Source of the DNA: Tetrahymena thermophila SB210
Lineage: Eukaryota > Ciliophora > Oligohymenophorea > Hymenostomatida > Tetrahymenidae
Length of the DNA stretch: 64,000 bases
Assembly: GCF_000189635.1 (NCBI RefSeq)
Contig: NW_002476185.1
Coordinates: 186,001-250,000 of the forward strand
Reading direction: 5' to 3'
This document shows positions 25,001 through 37,300 of the stretch, piece by piece; the first letter of the stretch is position 1, and each line of letters starts with the position of its first letter. The notes below the pieces were generated by a model, which was not told where the DNA came from, did not search any database, and saw nothing but the letters and a program-made list of their open reading frames with translations. Made by a program: the position numbers and the translations under genes.

Positions 25001-27201
25001 GTTTAATGGCCAAAATGCTCCTTTTTTGGTGTATATGATGGTCATGGTGGTGTGACATGTGCAGATTTCTTAAGAGATAATTTACATCAATTTGTAATTA
25101 AAGATTCTAACTTCCCAAAAAATCCAAAATAGGCTATTTTAAATGGATTTGAGGCTGCAGAAAAGCAATTCCTGAAGCAAGCCTAACTCAAAGAAGGCTA
25201 AATAGAAAAATCAGGTTCATGCGCTATAGTTGTTATGATAGTTGGTAATTTTTTAAAATCAATTTTTAATATTAAATAAATTTAAATTATTTTTGTGTAG
25301 GTACTCGATGCTATGTAGCAAATGTTGGTGACAGTAGAGCGATCATGAGTGGATCAGGAGGGTAAAGAGCTTATGAACTTTCTAGAGATCATAAACCTCT
25401 TGATGAATTAGAATAAAAAAGAATCTAAGATGCTGGAGGAAAGATTTATTAGTAATTTGTTATTTTTAAGAAGTATAATTAATTCTAATGTAATTTTTTT
25501 ATAGGACAAAAATTATGAACTTTTAAAATGCCTTCGGAGGTGCTTCAGGTATTATAGGAATGTCTAATTTATCCTAACCTATTTATGGGCCTCATAGAGT
25601 TCTACCAGGACGTTTATCAGTAATAAAATTAAATTAAATATAAAATTTGAATTTATACATAAAAATTGTAGGTTACAAGAACTTTTGGTGATATTGAAGC
25701 AAAACTTCCAAAACTTGGTGGTAATCCGAATGTAGTAATTGCAGTTCCTGATATTAAAGAATTCGAGATTCAAGATGATTTTGACTTTATTCTTTTAGCA
25801 AGTAATTAAATACTAAAATTTATTTAAATTGTGACATTAAAAATAAAAAAAATAGGTGATGGTATTTTTGACAAATTGACTACAAAAGAATCTATTGAAA
25901 GCATTTGGCATCAAGTAGAAAACCAAAAACAACAACATTAGTATTCAAATGTTCATGAATTTTGTGGATTAGCAGTTGACACTATAATGAAATTTTCTTT
26001 GGGAAGAAAAACTATGGATAACATTACTGTTGTGCTAATTGGTTTTGATAACTTGAAAAGAGAGCTCTTCCCTCATAAAATAAAATCAAAAATTTAAAAT
26101 ATTGAGCAAAATTAACATTAATTAAATGAAAAAATTCAAGCTGAAAAAAGCTAATAAATTAATTAATTTTAATAGCAATAAAGCTCTGGTAGATAAGAAG
26201 ACACTGCGAAGAAATAATCCTCTAGTTATAATTAATTAGGTTAGGCTACATAAAAACCTAGTGCTCCTTCAAAAGCATCAGGAATACAACAGGATAATTA
26301 TCTTTAGTCAGAGAGCACTTAAAACAATAAACATTCTTTACACGTAGCAAATGAAAATCAGTATAATCTATCTATGAGTCCATATAGCAAGGCAACTCCT
26401 AAAGAAAATGGAATGAAATTCTAAATGAGTTAAAATAGTGAAAATCAAACTAACAATAGCAACAATTCTAATCAAAACTCTAATAGCAAAAATATCTAAC
26501 AAGATAATAAATAGTAATATTTATAAAACTAATTTTAGTATCAATCTTAATAGAATTCTTAACCATACCAATAACAGTAACCTGTTTTGTACTAATAAGT
26601 CCAAAATCAAGTTTCACCAAACTTAAATTCATTTTCATAACAATAACAAAATGTTCAACAGGCATAGTAGAAAATTGATAAAAATAAAAGTAAGCAACCT
26701 CTAACTCCAGGAGCTTCTATGTTAAGTTAAGGAATAACATTCCCTTCTAATGAAGCACTTTCAGTTAGAGCTAGTGCAAATCCTCCTAGTGTTAGTTCTC
26801 TTATTAATAATCAGAAACATTAGTCTTATAGCAGTAGTTATAATAATTACATTAGCAGTTAATTAGGTAACAATTATGGTAAATAAGGATAGCCTGATAA
26901 CTTATATCTACAACAATTATCTCAATAAATATCATCAAATAATAAATAAGCTTTGACCACGTAGCAATAATAATCATAATAGGGTTAAGCATAATAACAA
27001 CAACAACAGCAACAATAACAATAATAATAATAATTAGAATAAGTTTCAATAAAATCTCCTTATAACCAATAAAACAGTATATTTAATTAAAAGTATAATA
27101 TATCATAAATCTAAGGGTAATCAAACTAATAGCAACAATAATTCTAAGACATAAACTATAATTTGAAAGTGGTGTCTAACACTAACTACAATAAAAATTG
27201 A
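22025..27201 (+). CDS. PP2C-family protein phosphatase with large Q/N-rich N- and C-terminal extensions
   Basis: One Gln-rich frame starts MLFQPKNYQYQEQ at 22025 and ends at TGA 27199-27201. Removing four introns of 52-56 bases (25245-25300, 25452-25504, 25620-25671, 25802-25855) gives 4962 bases, 1653 residues. The PPM/PP2C domain occupies about residues 945-1280 and is complete: NEDR, SFFGVYDGHGGVTCADFL, CYVANVGDSRA, LSRDHKPLDELE, SVTRTFGDIEAKL, LASDGIFDKL and MDNITVVLIGFD, with the metal-binding Asp residues in place. It should be an active Mn/Mg-dependent Ser/Thr phosphatase. The first 940 residues and the last 370 are Q/N/S-rich low complexity with poly-Gln runs at 23117-23170 and 26992-27033, mixing all four Gln codons. 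All four introns lie inside the catalytic domain. An in-frame TGA at 21968 supports the chosen start. Substrate unknown. Confidence 0.88.
23117..23170 (+). repeat. Poly-Gln coding run (11 Gln, Tyr, 6 Gln) in the PP2C gene
   Basis: Eleven consecutive Gln codons, one Tyr codon and six more Gln codons, drawn from CAG, CAA, TAA and TAG in mixed order. The mixture argues against simple trinucleotide slippage as the recent source. Confidence 0.8.
26992..27033 (+). repeat. Poly-Gln coding run (14 Gln) in the PP2C gene
   Basis: Fourteen consecutive Gln codons (TAA, CAA and CAG mixed) near the C-terminus of the phosphatase, within the Q/N-rich tail. Confidence 0.8.
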
Positions 27202-28526
27202 TGAAATCAAAATTTTTATATCTCATTTAATCTATATAAAAAAGATTCTAGAAGCTAATAAGTTTAAATGTAATGTTCCACTTAAATAAAATATCAAATT
27301 ATATATCCCAAAAAAGAAAATTAATATAATAAACTATTTTTAATCTGTCTTCATTTTACTTTTTAATTTTAAAAAGACAAAATACACTAAAAAATACATT
27401 TAAAAATATGCTTAATAATATGAATTATGATAATTTGATCATCTTAATTACAAAATATTTATTATTCATTCATTATTTGTATTTATTTTATAATTTATTT
27501 ATAAAATCCTTGTATTTATTATATAATTTTCTTTACAAAAAAAATTTAAAAAACTTAGAAAAGCAAATAAGTATACATTAATTCTTTACCTTCCACAACT
27601 AATACATTAACGAATATTTCAATTTTAAAAACAATTTATAAATAATTTAGAAGATCTTACTTAACAAAATATATGATGAATTATTTTTATATTAAAAAAC
27701 CACCTTTAAATTTATTCTATGACTAAAAAATTTACCTTTTATTTTAAAAATAAAAAAAAATTTAATAAATCCATTTTTTTGTTTTTTCTTTCTAATCTTT
27801 TTGAATATGTTTGGGTTAGGCATAAATTAAATTATAATTTTTACTTTTATACTAATTGATAAAATAATAAATAAATTTATAAAAATTAAAATGTATTTAA
27901 TATAAATATTATTAAAATAACAACATTATTTATAGAATCTAACATATTTTAAATTAAAAGTAGTAAACATATAAAATTCATTTAAAAATATTTTTATATT
28001 TTATTAAATCCTCTCAATTATTTACCAAATAAATTCTAATAAACAATTTAATAAGCTTAACTTTAAATATTTGAAGTGAAAAATATATTATAAATCTATT
28101 CAATTAAGTATAGAGTAATTTAATAATTTCATAATATTTTGCAATTATTTAATAAAGTGTGGGGGGGAGGATTCGTAATAATAAAATTTGGGCTTAATAG
28201 TACATAAAAAACAAGAAAACTAAATGTTGAAAATCATCAACTAAAAAGCTTAAATGTTAAGAAGAAATTAAGTGATTTTGACTAAAAAATTCAGATTTCT
28301 TTTTATTTATTTAATAAATTTAAAAAGAGAGAAACAGATGTCATTCTCTATTAAAAGTAATTAGATTGATAAATAGATAGATAGACAGAAAAGCAGATCA
28401 AACAAAGTGATATATATTTATAAAACTATTAATCAAAGAAAGGAAAGTCATAAAAAAAATAATAATAAATTAGAAGAAATAAATAAATAAATTTTGAAAA
28501 AATAATAATTGCATTAAATTTAAAAA
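27202..28526. other. Intergenic region with an isolated G-tract
   Basis: A 1.3-kb AT-rich gap between two plus-strand genes. It contains a striking run GTGTGGGGGGGAGG at 28157-28170, in DNA where runs of more than three G are rare, and a (GATA)n run at about 28369-28384, just upstream of the SR gene. No coding frame was recognised. Confidence 0.5.
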
Positions 28527-30058
28527 ATGTCTCGCCCATAAACAAAGCTTTATGTTGCCAAATTCGGTAACAACGTAGGTAGAAAAGAAATCGAAGAAAC
28601 TTTTGGTAAGTATGGTGATATCTATAGTTGCAAAGTAAATGACCGTGAAGGTTATGCAACTGTATCTTACAAATATTAAGATTAAGCTGATAAAGCTATT
28701 TCAAAACTTAATGGATCTGATGTTTTAGGTGGAAGTTTATTGGTAGAACATACTCTCAAGAAGAGCAGAGATGATGACCATAGCAGATATCCCAGAGACA
28801 GCAGATATGGTAACAGCAGTTATAGAGATCAAAATGGATACAGAGGAGGTCCTTAAAGCTCTTCTCGTTATGGTGGAGATCGTGGTCGCAGTAGTGGAGA
28901 TAGAGATAGCTACAGAAGAGGAACTAGTGGACCACCTAGAACTGATAAAGAAAAATATATGAAGGAAGGTTTATGCTTCACCTGCAAGGGATAAGGTCAT
29001 ATCTCTAAAAATTGTCCTGAAGCTAGAAACGGTGGAAGTGGAAGAGACAGAAGAGACTCTAGAGGCGGAAGAGTTAATGGTAAATATTTGATATAATCAA
29101 TCATATATGTTTAATAAATAAAATCCTCTTAACTCCTTTAGAATATTTAGTTTTATTTGATAAAAAAATGAATAAATATAATTTTAAAATGAATTATTTA
29201 ACATTTTCGAATGCTAAATATTTAAGGAATCATAGATTTTGAAAATTTATTTGGTTTATTGGTCTTGCGTTTAAACAAATCTCATTAAAATTTAAAAATG
29301 AGTTTTTTTGTTTTTTAAATTCTTAACTCCTTAGGACTGAAATTGATTGATTAATTTATTTAATTTTCTGCTTTTCTTCTATTATATTAGCTTAATTTGT
29401 TGTGAAAAAGGACAATAGATAGATAATTAGATAGTTAGCTAAAAATTCTTTTTAAATTAATCTCAAACTTCCTTTTATATTAAATAATCTAATTAATTAA
29501 TTAATATTCACTGATGTGTCTAATTAGTTAATTAATTTCAGAGAAATAAAGCACCACCAAAATACAACTTAAGCCACTTTTTTTTATTTTTTGAATATTG
29601 CTCCAAAAGCATAAAAATTTAAATTAGAATATAATCACACATACATACATAGTCATTTACTTATATTTAGAAACAATTTTATATAAATAATAGGATTTAG
29701 ACCTGATAGAGAAAGAAGACCTTATAGAGAAAGAAGTAGAAGTAATGATAGAAGCAAGGGCAAGAGCAGAAGAGACAATAGCAGAAGCAGAAGCCCTCAT
29801 GATAAGTATGCTGACAAGGATAGAAAGAGAAGATCAAGAAAGCACTCTAGAAAGAGCAGTTCTTCTAGCAGCCACTCAGGAAGATCTAATTCTAGAAAGG
29901 ACAGAAAGAGATCTGAATCTTCCTCTTCTCAATCCTCTAGATCAAATTCTAATTCTAGCCGCTCTAATTCAGCAAGCGTTAATAAGTAATAAAATGGAGA
30001 TATGAAAATGAACGGCAACATGAATGACTAAATTAAAGATATGAATGTTTCTCAATGA
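28527..30058 (+). CDS. SR-family splicing factor: RRM, CCHC zinc knuckle, RS tail
   Basis: Two exons (28527-29079 and 29694-30058) join in phase to 305 residues. The order is: an N-terminal RRM (about residues 5-72, with RNP-like KLYVAKFGNN and GYATVSYK), an Arg/Gly/Ser/Tyr-rich region, one CCHC zinc knuckle CFTCKGQGHISKNC (C-x2-C-x4-H-x4-C, near residue 155), then an RS domain with many RS/SR dipeptides such as RRSRKHSRKSSSSSS, and a short polar end. This architecture matches plant RSZ-type and animal SRSF7-type SR proteins, which bind pre-mRNA and recruit the spliceosome in the nucleus. The single intron is 614 bases, much longer than most introns in this window, which is a hallmark of autoregulated SR genes elsewhere. 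The stop is TGA 30056-30058. Confidence 0.88.
29080..29693 (+). other. Long intron (614 bases) of the SR gene
   Basis: The donor GGTAAATATTTG begins at 29080 and the acceptor ATAATAG ends at 29693. The flanking exons join in phase as Asn-Gly-Phe-Arg. The intron separates the RRM/zinc-knuckle part from the RS tail. Retaining it would add an early TGA. No alternative exon is obvious by eye. Confidence 0.8.
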
Positions 30059-31141
30059 AGATCATTTAATCAAAATAAAACAATATAAATAAATAATTGA
30101 TTCTTTCATCTCATAAATAAGATATAATATCATAATATAATTAAAACTATATACTTTGAAGAGTCTTGGTGTTTTTAGTAATTTCATTCATAATAAATAT
30201 ACCTCGAGTGCTCATATAGTACCTTTAAGCCTATTATATATCTATCTATCCTTCATTATTAGTTATGGAACAGATATTACAAGTAGATTTGAAGAGAGTA
30301 AGAATATAAGCAAAGCTATAAACAGATAAAGCCAATAAACTAGTAAGCAGTAAAAGAAAGCAATAAATTAAGTGAGATGCATATACATTAAGGCAGAAAA
30401 AATAATAACGAATAAAATGCTTAAGTTTATCAACCATAAATTGTAGTTCAAACAAACAAACAAAAAAATGTAATCAAACGAAAAAATAAAAAAATAAGGT
30501 TTTAATTCTTCTCTTTTTAAACAAACCTCAAACTCTCTTTCTAAATACTTTAATCATCTAAATTCTATTATCACCATTATTATCATTATTATTATAATAT
30601 ATTTATATTTTTTTTTTGAGAAAGTATAAAATAATTTTATTGTGATGTTTTTTGTTCCTTATTATTATGTGAGACTCGATCTATGCATGAATGAATTACT
30701 ATTATTTTGATTGAAATTCAGAATTGTGTTCAGATTAGAGTTTGTTCCAGCTGAAATATGAGATTGATTGATTGAAATTATGAATGAAATGATTTGAAAT
30801 TGAATTCAAAATGAAAAAATGATTGATTGTGTTGTTGATAAGTTTTTTGTGACAGATTTCAGAATTATTGTGAATTTTGTGGAAAATTAAGGAATTTATT
30901 AGATTTTTTCAAAGAAAAGATAATTTTCATGCATGTTGGTTGGTTGGTTGAAAAAGAATGATTTGTAATTGAAGAAATAATTTGATTAGATTTGTAAAGA
31001 AAAATTACATTGGAGAAATAAAAGAGAAAATCAGATTTTACAGAAAAAATTAAATTTATCCAGAAAAAATATTATTTTAAAGAGAGATTTGTTCATATTA
31101 ATTATTCAATCAAGCAAGTCTAAAATTTACAAATATGAAAT

Positions 31142-31174
31142 GAAAGAAAGAAAGAAAGAAATAAAGAAATAAAG
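31142..31174. repeat. GAAA/AAAT microsatellite
   Basis: About eight tetranucleotide units of GAAA grading into ATAA, in intergenic DNA. Confidence 0.75.
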
Positions 31175-31509
31175 TAAGTTTTAAAAAAATATTACTCTAA
31201 CCAAATATTTTAGGTATGAAATCAAATAAATTTTATTCATAAAAGGCATATTATTAAATTGTATTTATTTTTATAATTTAGGACAAATTTTGTTGGGAGA
31301 TTATCCTTTTTAAATTTATTTTATTTAAAATAATTTAAATCTTTTCCAAAAATTTTCTTTCTTAAGCTAAATTCTTTAATTTTCAGGTTTTATTTTAATG
31401 AAATTAACAAATTTTTTAAATAAATCAATAAAAAAGTAAATAATTAAAAAAAATACTATTATACAAATTAAAAACAATATTTCTTTAAATAATTATTTAT
31501 AAAATTATT

Positions 31510-31632
31510 TAATTTATTTGCATCTTAAATGGTCAATTAAAATAATCATTCATTAAACAATTATATATAAAAAGATTTTATTAATTTGCAAATTTAAATG
31601 GCCTAATTAAATAATCATTCTTTTAAAAAATT
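31510..31632. repeat. Diverged direct repeat, period about 70 bp
   Basis: Two related segments at about 31510-31561 and 31580-31632 share TTTGCA...AAATGG..AATTAAA.AATCATTC...AAA.AATT in the same order, with small indels. They are non-coding. Confidence 0.5.
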
Positions 31633-32056
31633 GTAAAAAAAATTTTAATTTATTAATATCTCGAAGCTTCTTGATATAAATAAAATATATAAAAATAATT
31701 TTCATTTCTTGAAATATAATAAATTAGTTAAGTTCTTAATATTAATTTTATTTGAAAGGAAGAAAAATTGTAAAAATACTTTAAAATATATTTTTGTAAG
31801 CTTCATAAATAACTTGAATAGTTTTGTTTTATGATAAAATACAACTCATAAAAAAAAAAGAAAACTATTACTTCTATAGCAAAAAATGATATTTCTTTAA
31901 ATTTATGTTTTATTATATTAAATTGTAGAAAAGTATGATGCAAAAATATCCACAAAAATTATTAATTTAAATATAAGTAGCTATTTTATTTTTAGTGCAG
32001 GAAGTAATTAATTATTTAGTATTGTAGAAAAATTTGGCATCTTGATTGCAAATGAA

Positions 32057-32551
32057 TCAATTTTGATTAATTTCTGACGCAGCTTGAAGCAATTAAAGAG
32101 TAGGTTTTTGCATTTAATATACATGATGAGCTTGCAGAATCAAAATATCGTGATTAGTTTTATAAATTCTCCCATTAATAAAGTAGAAATCATCTACTGC
32201 CAAGCTTGCTTCTCTTTGAGCATTTTCTAAATTGAGTATAAATTGGTGCTACTAAACCTTAAAGTATCCATAGTAATCATGAGATAGTTCATCTTATTTT
32301 TAATTATTTTTATTGTACTCAGAGAGAAATTTAAATATTTTGTTTTTAGCTAATTCTTTACTAGATAAATTTTTTATTTTATCTAATTACTCTTAAATAG
32401 TACTTTTTGGTACAAAGCATTTAAATTGACCATAAATGCGTACAGAAACAAATGAAGACTACTCATCTTGAATCAAATCAGCTACTTAAAAATCTATCTA
32501 CTTGTCTGTAATGAGTTTATACAAATCAAAGTTTCTCTTAGGCTACTGCAT
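32057..32551 (-). CDS. Ten1-like OB-fold protein, candidate telomerase/CST subunit p19
   Basis: An intronless frame of 164 residues (predicted about 19 kDa) from ATG 32549-32551 (MQQPKRNFDLYKLITDK) to TGA 32057-32059. Its pattern fits a single small OB fold: a first beta-hairpin SFVSVRIYGQFKCFVP, an inserted Lys/Asn-rich loop, HQFILNLENAQREASLAVDD, then DFYFINGRIYKTNHDILILQ and a C-terminal helix KPTLQLLQAASEINQN. Human TEN1 shows the same order (TFGRL block, then LYIVLGEL, then VLTCVEGMNLPLLEQAIREQ). Size and fold match p19, the Ten1 member of the Tetrahymena p75-p45-p19 (CST) complex bound to telomerase, which promotes C-strand synthesis. The name is from recognition and alignment by eye, not a search. 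If wrong, another small OB-fold protein (RPA3- or RMI2-like) is the likeliest alternative. Confidence 0.6.
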
Positions 32552-34334
32552 TTCTCTAATAATAAAAACAAATACAATCACTTATTTTAAATTGTTTAAA
32601 GCAATTTTAATTTTTCTAAATTATCAAATTTTGCGGATTTTTAACTTTTTTTCAATTTTAATGATTCCCAAACAAAATCTTATCTTTTGTAAAATATTTT
32701 AACAATATATTTCTTCCATTTTGAATGATTTATTTCTAACTAAATACTTAAAATGAAAAAAAATTTTAAATTAAATTCAAATGAAGTGTAATTAATGCAT
32801 TTTAAAATATTTATTCTAAATAAGCAAAATATCTTTTTCTTAAATACACATAAAAATTATAAAAATCAACATCAAAAATTATTGATTAAATAATAATATA
32901 AAAAAATTTACATATAAATCCTTAAATTAGGCTTCATTTGATATTTTAAAATATATTGATTTGTACTAATACATAAATTAAAATAGCAATTTAATGTATT
33001 TTAATGTAATTAGATTTATTTTTAATTAAATTACAATAGAAAAAGTGATATCATACATATTTTTAAAATTAAAACATGTAAAAAACTAAGCTCACAAATA
33101 TTTGCATTTAACTTTAATTTACTTTAATTAAAAATTCAATAATTTTTTAAGAAAAAAAGATAAAATCAATTAATCGATTTCAGCTCAGTATTAAAATTAT
33201 TTATGAAACAAGATTTTCATTAGAATAGTATAAAATAAAAATAACTTTATGTTTGAATAAAGATAATTTTTAAAAAACTATTATATGTTTATTTAGTAAC
33301 CTTCGAATTAAATTTACAGTAAATATTTACTTATTTTTTGAATTAAAGATTAAGTAACTCATGTAGAATAAAGTATAATAAAATTATGTGTGAAGAACCT
33401 TTCTTTTATTTTACTTATTTTAATAAGAAATAAATGAATGAATTTTAATGAAATATTATTGATTAATCAACATTTTTGAATTATATATAGCCTCAATAGT
33501 TTGATTTATTGAAAGTTATGTGGAGTATATCTAGTTTTTAGATGTACTAACTTTTAGATTTATATTTTTCAAGAAAAAACTTGATTAGCGAATATTAAAA
33601 ACAATATTAAATATTAGGTAAACAACAATATTCATACACCAATTTTAGATTATATAAAATAAACTTAAATTTCTAAATAGATTTATATTATTCCTACTAA
33701 AAACTAGCCGTGGTCTTTCAAAAGCAAATAAAATTTACCACAAAATTTAGTGCAAACTATTATTAAGTATTTAGATATGTTTAATTAATGTCTTTTTTTC
33801 ATAAATTTATAAAAATTGATACGTTTTTTAATCATACATGTTACATTTGGTAGCAATTATGATAATGACTTGCTATTTTATTCAGCTTTTAAATGAAATT
33901 TCATCTATAATTCTAAATTATCAACTTTTCTTAAAAAGCTTTGTAAATAAAAATTATTTCAACAATGTTAAGATATTTTAAAAGATTCTTATGAGAAATA
34001 GATTGTTCTACATATTTGAATTTAAAGTATAGATTTATTTATTTATTTATATTTATAAGCATAAAATCAGTTTACAAACCAAGAAATAAAAGCACTCTAT
34101 TTTAATTACTATAAAGCATAATAATTTATTATATAAATATTAATTAAATATTAATAAGTTAAAATTGGTAACATTGATATATTTTTTTATAAATTATCTA
34201 GTACTTTATTCAAAGAATTAACATATATATATAAGAAAGCTAGTTAGCCTTAAATCAATCAATATTTTGCTGCCATAAAAAAATTAAGAAATTAACAAAT
34301 TGAGATATCATTTTCTGCAAAGCAAACAAAAAGA
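32552..34334. other. Divergent intergenic region, no gene seen
   Basis: A 1.8-kb AT-rich region between the start of the p19/Ten1-like gene (-) and the start of the PTB-like gene (+), presumably holding both promoters. No coding frame or RNA gene was recognised. Confidence 0.55.
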
Positions 34335-37300
34335 ATGAATCCATCAAATGACACTACCAAAGGGTAACCATTTTACATAGAAAAAGAAGATTAAGAGCAG
34401 GGGAAAATCTAAAATACCAATTAAATGATCAATTAAGAGTAAAATCATACTAACTTAAACAATAATTTGGATGAAAATTGTGAGTCACCAAGCGATACTA
34501 CTCATAGTAACTCGAACATAGTAAATGGTAATTTTAATTATTCGTCTTCTTCATCATCGTGCTCATATAAAAATCAAAATCAAGAAAAATAAAATCTTTA
34601 AGCTTATCTTATGTTTGACTCGGGAAATTCATCTCAACCTCAAAATGAGTGCTCTAAGGAAATAGATGGTTTGATTGCCTCTGAAAAAAAGGAAAAAAGT
34701 TTAAGTCAAGAAATTGAAAATAAGCAGCAAACTTAGTCTTAAACAGATCTTTAAATAATAAAAAAGTAGGAATAGCAACAAGACTCTAGTTCTTAATCTG
34801 ATTATTAGTATTTATATTATGTAAGTAGCAATAATAATGGCAATAGCAACAATGATAGCAGCAAAAACTAAATGAATAATGATAACAATTCTGGCGGCAA
34901 TAACAATACCAACAAACATTTTGGAATCAGTAATAATAATATTAGCCCTTAGAATGATTCAAGTTCTAAGATTGATTAATTGTCAAAAGGGATTAGACCT
35001 TCTAAAGTTCTTTTAGTTATGGTATAAAATCCACAGGATGAAGTCATAGAACATAGAATTATTTTTGAAAAGTTTTCATTTTTTGGAGAGGTAGAATAGA
35101 TTCTTATATTTAGTAAGAAGCAACCATGGAAATTGTTTGTGGATATGAATTCAATAGAAGTTGCTATAAAGGCTAAAAATGCGCTTGAAAACTCTTCAAT
35201 ATGTGTCAATAATTTAGAACTTAAAATGAAGGTTTAATTTTCGAGCCAATAAAATCTTGTTCTTAAGAATGGTAATGGAGGAATAAACTATAAAGATTTA
35301 AACAAGAAATTTGAGAAAACTTAGCTCTCTTACAGCATTAAAATTGATCCAACCTCTTCATAAAGCTAAAACTTATATTAATCAGCTCAAATTATGGATA
35401 TGAACAGGCGCCATATTGCATCTTAATTTGTTTCTGCGCAGAGTATGTAGTTACCAAATCCCTAGTTACAAATGCTTAAAGTTACTGACCCTTCAGCTGT
35501 TTAGTCTATGACCTTTTAAGTTGGGGTTCCTCCATAAAAGGTCTAAATAATGAGTAGTAGCTTGATATAATAAGATCAAAATTAATACATACCTTAGTAA
35601 ATGGCCCCAATAGTAGTTACTAACTCTGGAATGCAAACTATTTAGCCTTAAGTTCCTATCTATTAAACAGGTAGAGATTCTCCACAAATGATGCAAAATT
35701 CAGGTTTAGCTCATCCAAAGTAGTAGAATTATTTATAAAATTATTTGATTTTTAATAATTTAAACTAAAAATAGATTTTTATATTATTTTATTTCAAGGT
35801 AAGTTTGATAAATTTAAAGTATTTCTTTCTTACCTCAAAATATTTCAGTTTTTTTATAAAATAAAATTAAATTAAAAATACAAAAAAATAAAAAATTAAA
35901 TTATCAAATCATATCTTAAGCAAGGTTTGTAATTTTAACTGCATAGGATGAGATAGATAGAATTCAATATTTTCTTCTTTATCATATAAATATGATCTGT
36001 TTATTTATCTTTCTTAAGCTCAAGGCAGGCAATATATATATTCTTAAATACCATCAATAGAAGTTTTCTTATTTATTAATAATAAATAGTTAAAACTTTA
36101 TTAAACTTATTTAAATCAAACAAACTTGCATTTTAAAATAACTTATAAAAATATGATTAAAAAATTACTATTTTAATTAAATTGATTTTTTAATTTATTT
36201 ATAAACAGAATCAATATGACAGGATCAGTTTAAATGTAATCGGGAAATTTAATTTAAATGGCACCTTATAATTAATACGAGTAGCTTTAATAACCTTTAA
36301 TGACTTATAGCTTTGGTGGAAACCCTGTAATTCTTAAGGATGATTCTTTTTCAAATTAATAGGTTCAGCAGAATTAGAATTAGTTATTCTAATCTTAACA
36401 TTATATTGGCTAGCATTTAAATAATTAGTATTAACAACCTAAGTCTGAAATGACTAGCAGTTTGCAATATCCCATTAATTAAATATCTAGCTATCACTAA
36501 ACAATAAATATGACTTAATCTATGAATATTCATAGCAATAGTATGACTTTCAGTAAACCCTAAGAATCTATTTTTGCATTAAATAAAAATGATAATAACC
36601 CAAAAAATGAATCAGTAGAACAACTTGATGATATCTTAGAAAGAATCCAAAATAATCAGTTTGAAAACTCTGGCGAAATTTCTAAAGAAGACCTTAAAGA
36701 CTTAGAAGAGCAAAAATCAAATTCATTTGACGATTTTAAAGGATTTAATGATCAAAAGACAAGTATTGGTTAAGAAAATTTATAAAATAATCAACAATTG
36801 TTAAATAGCTCTGACAATAGGAATGGCATTAACTAATCTCCCTTTAGTCCTGAGTAAAAAAGTATTTAACCATAATCCACCATGCAAAGATCTCATAGCA
36901 ATAGTTCAGATGGGAATTAAATGACTGGCATCTAAAAATTAGATTAACTTATTGGATAGGCGTAAGGTTCAGATTAATCTGATGGTGAATAATACCCACT
37001 ATCAGACGATGAAGGACCTACTTTTCCTTTCTAAAAAACTTAATAAAAATCTTAGCAATAATAACCTATTAGAGCAATATAGTAACTGGATACTCAGCTA
37101 AAAACATAATATGGTAGTAATAATTAAGGAGCTTACTTTATAAATATGTAAGGCAGTGCAGGATAGTAGAATTAAAGCGCAAATATTATTGGAAATTAAT
37201 TAATGAGCTCATCTTAAGGCAAGCCTATTCATGGTAGCTTAATGATGTAGCCATATATTTAAAATAATTAATTAAATTAAAATTAATCTCTCATGAACCA

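Larger units (their letters stand above)
30059..32056. other. Convergent intergenic region with repeats, no gene
   Basis: A 2-kb gap between the 3' ends of the SR gene (+) and the p19/Ten1-like gene (-). The part at 30640-31174 has unusual composition: GATT and TTGG tetranucleotide runs and a GAAA/AAAT run at 31142-31174. A diverged two-copy repeat lies at 31510-31632. Short frames at 30265-30375 (+) and 30528-30909 (-) were judged non-coding. Confidence 0.5.

Noticed and set aside
28771..28962. Plus-strand frame of 63 codons within the SR gene
   Set aside because: It is a shifted frame of the RRM-to-knuckle coding exon.
30265..30375. A 36-codon plus-strand frame after the SR gene
   Set aside because: Short, no similarity, and located where the SR gene's 3' UTR is expected.
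30528..30909. A TGA-free minus-strand frame of about 127 codons
   Set aside because: It lacks an ATG near its start, has His/Asn/Ile/Ser-biased simple composition and no acceptable splice context.
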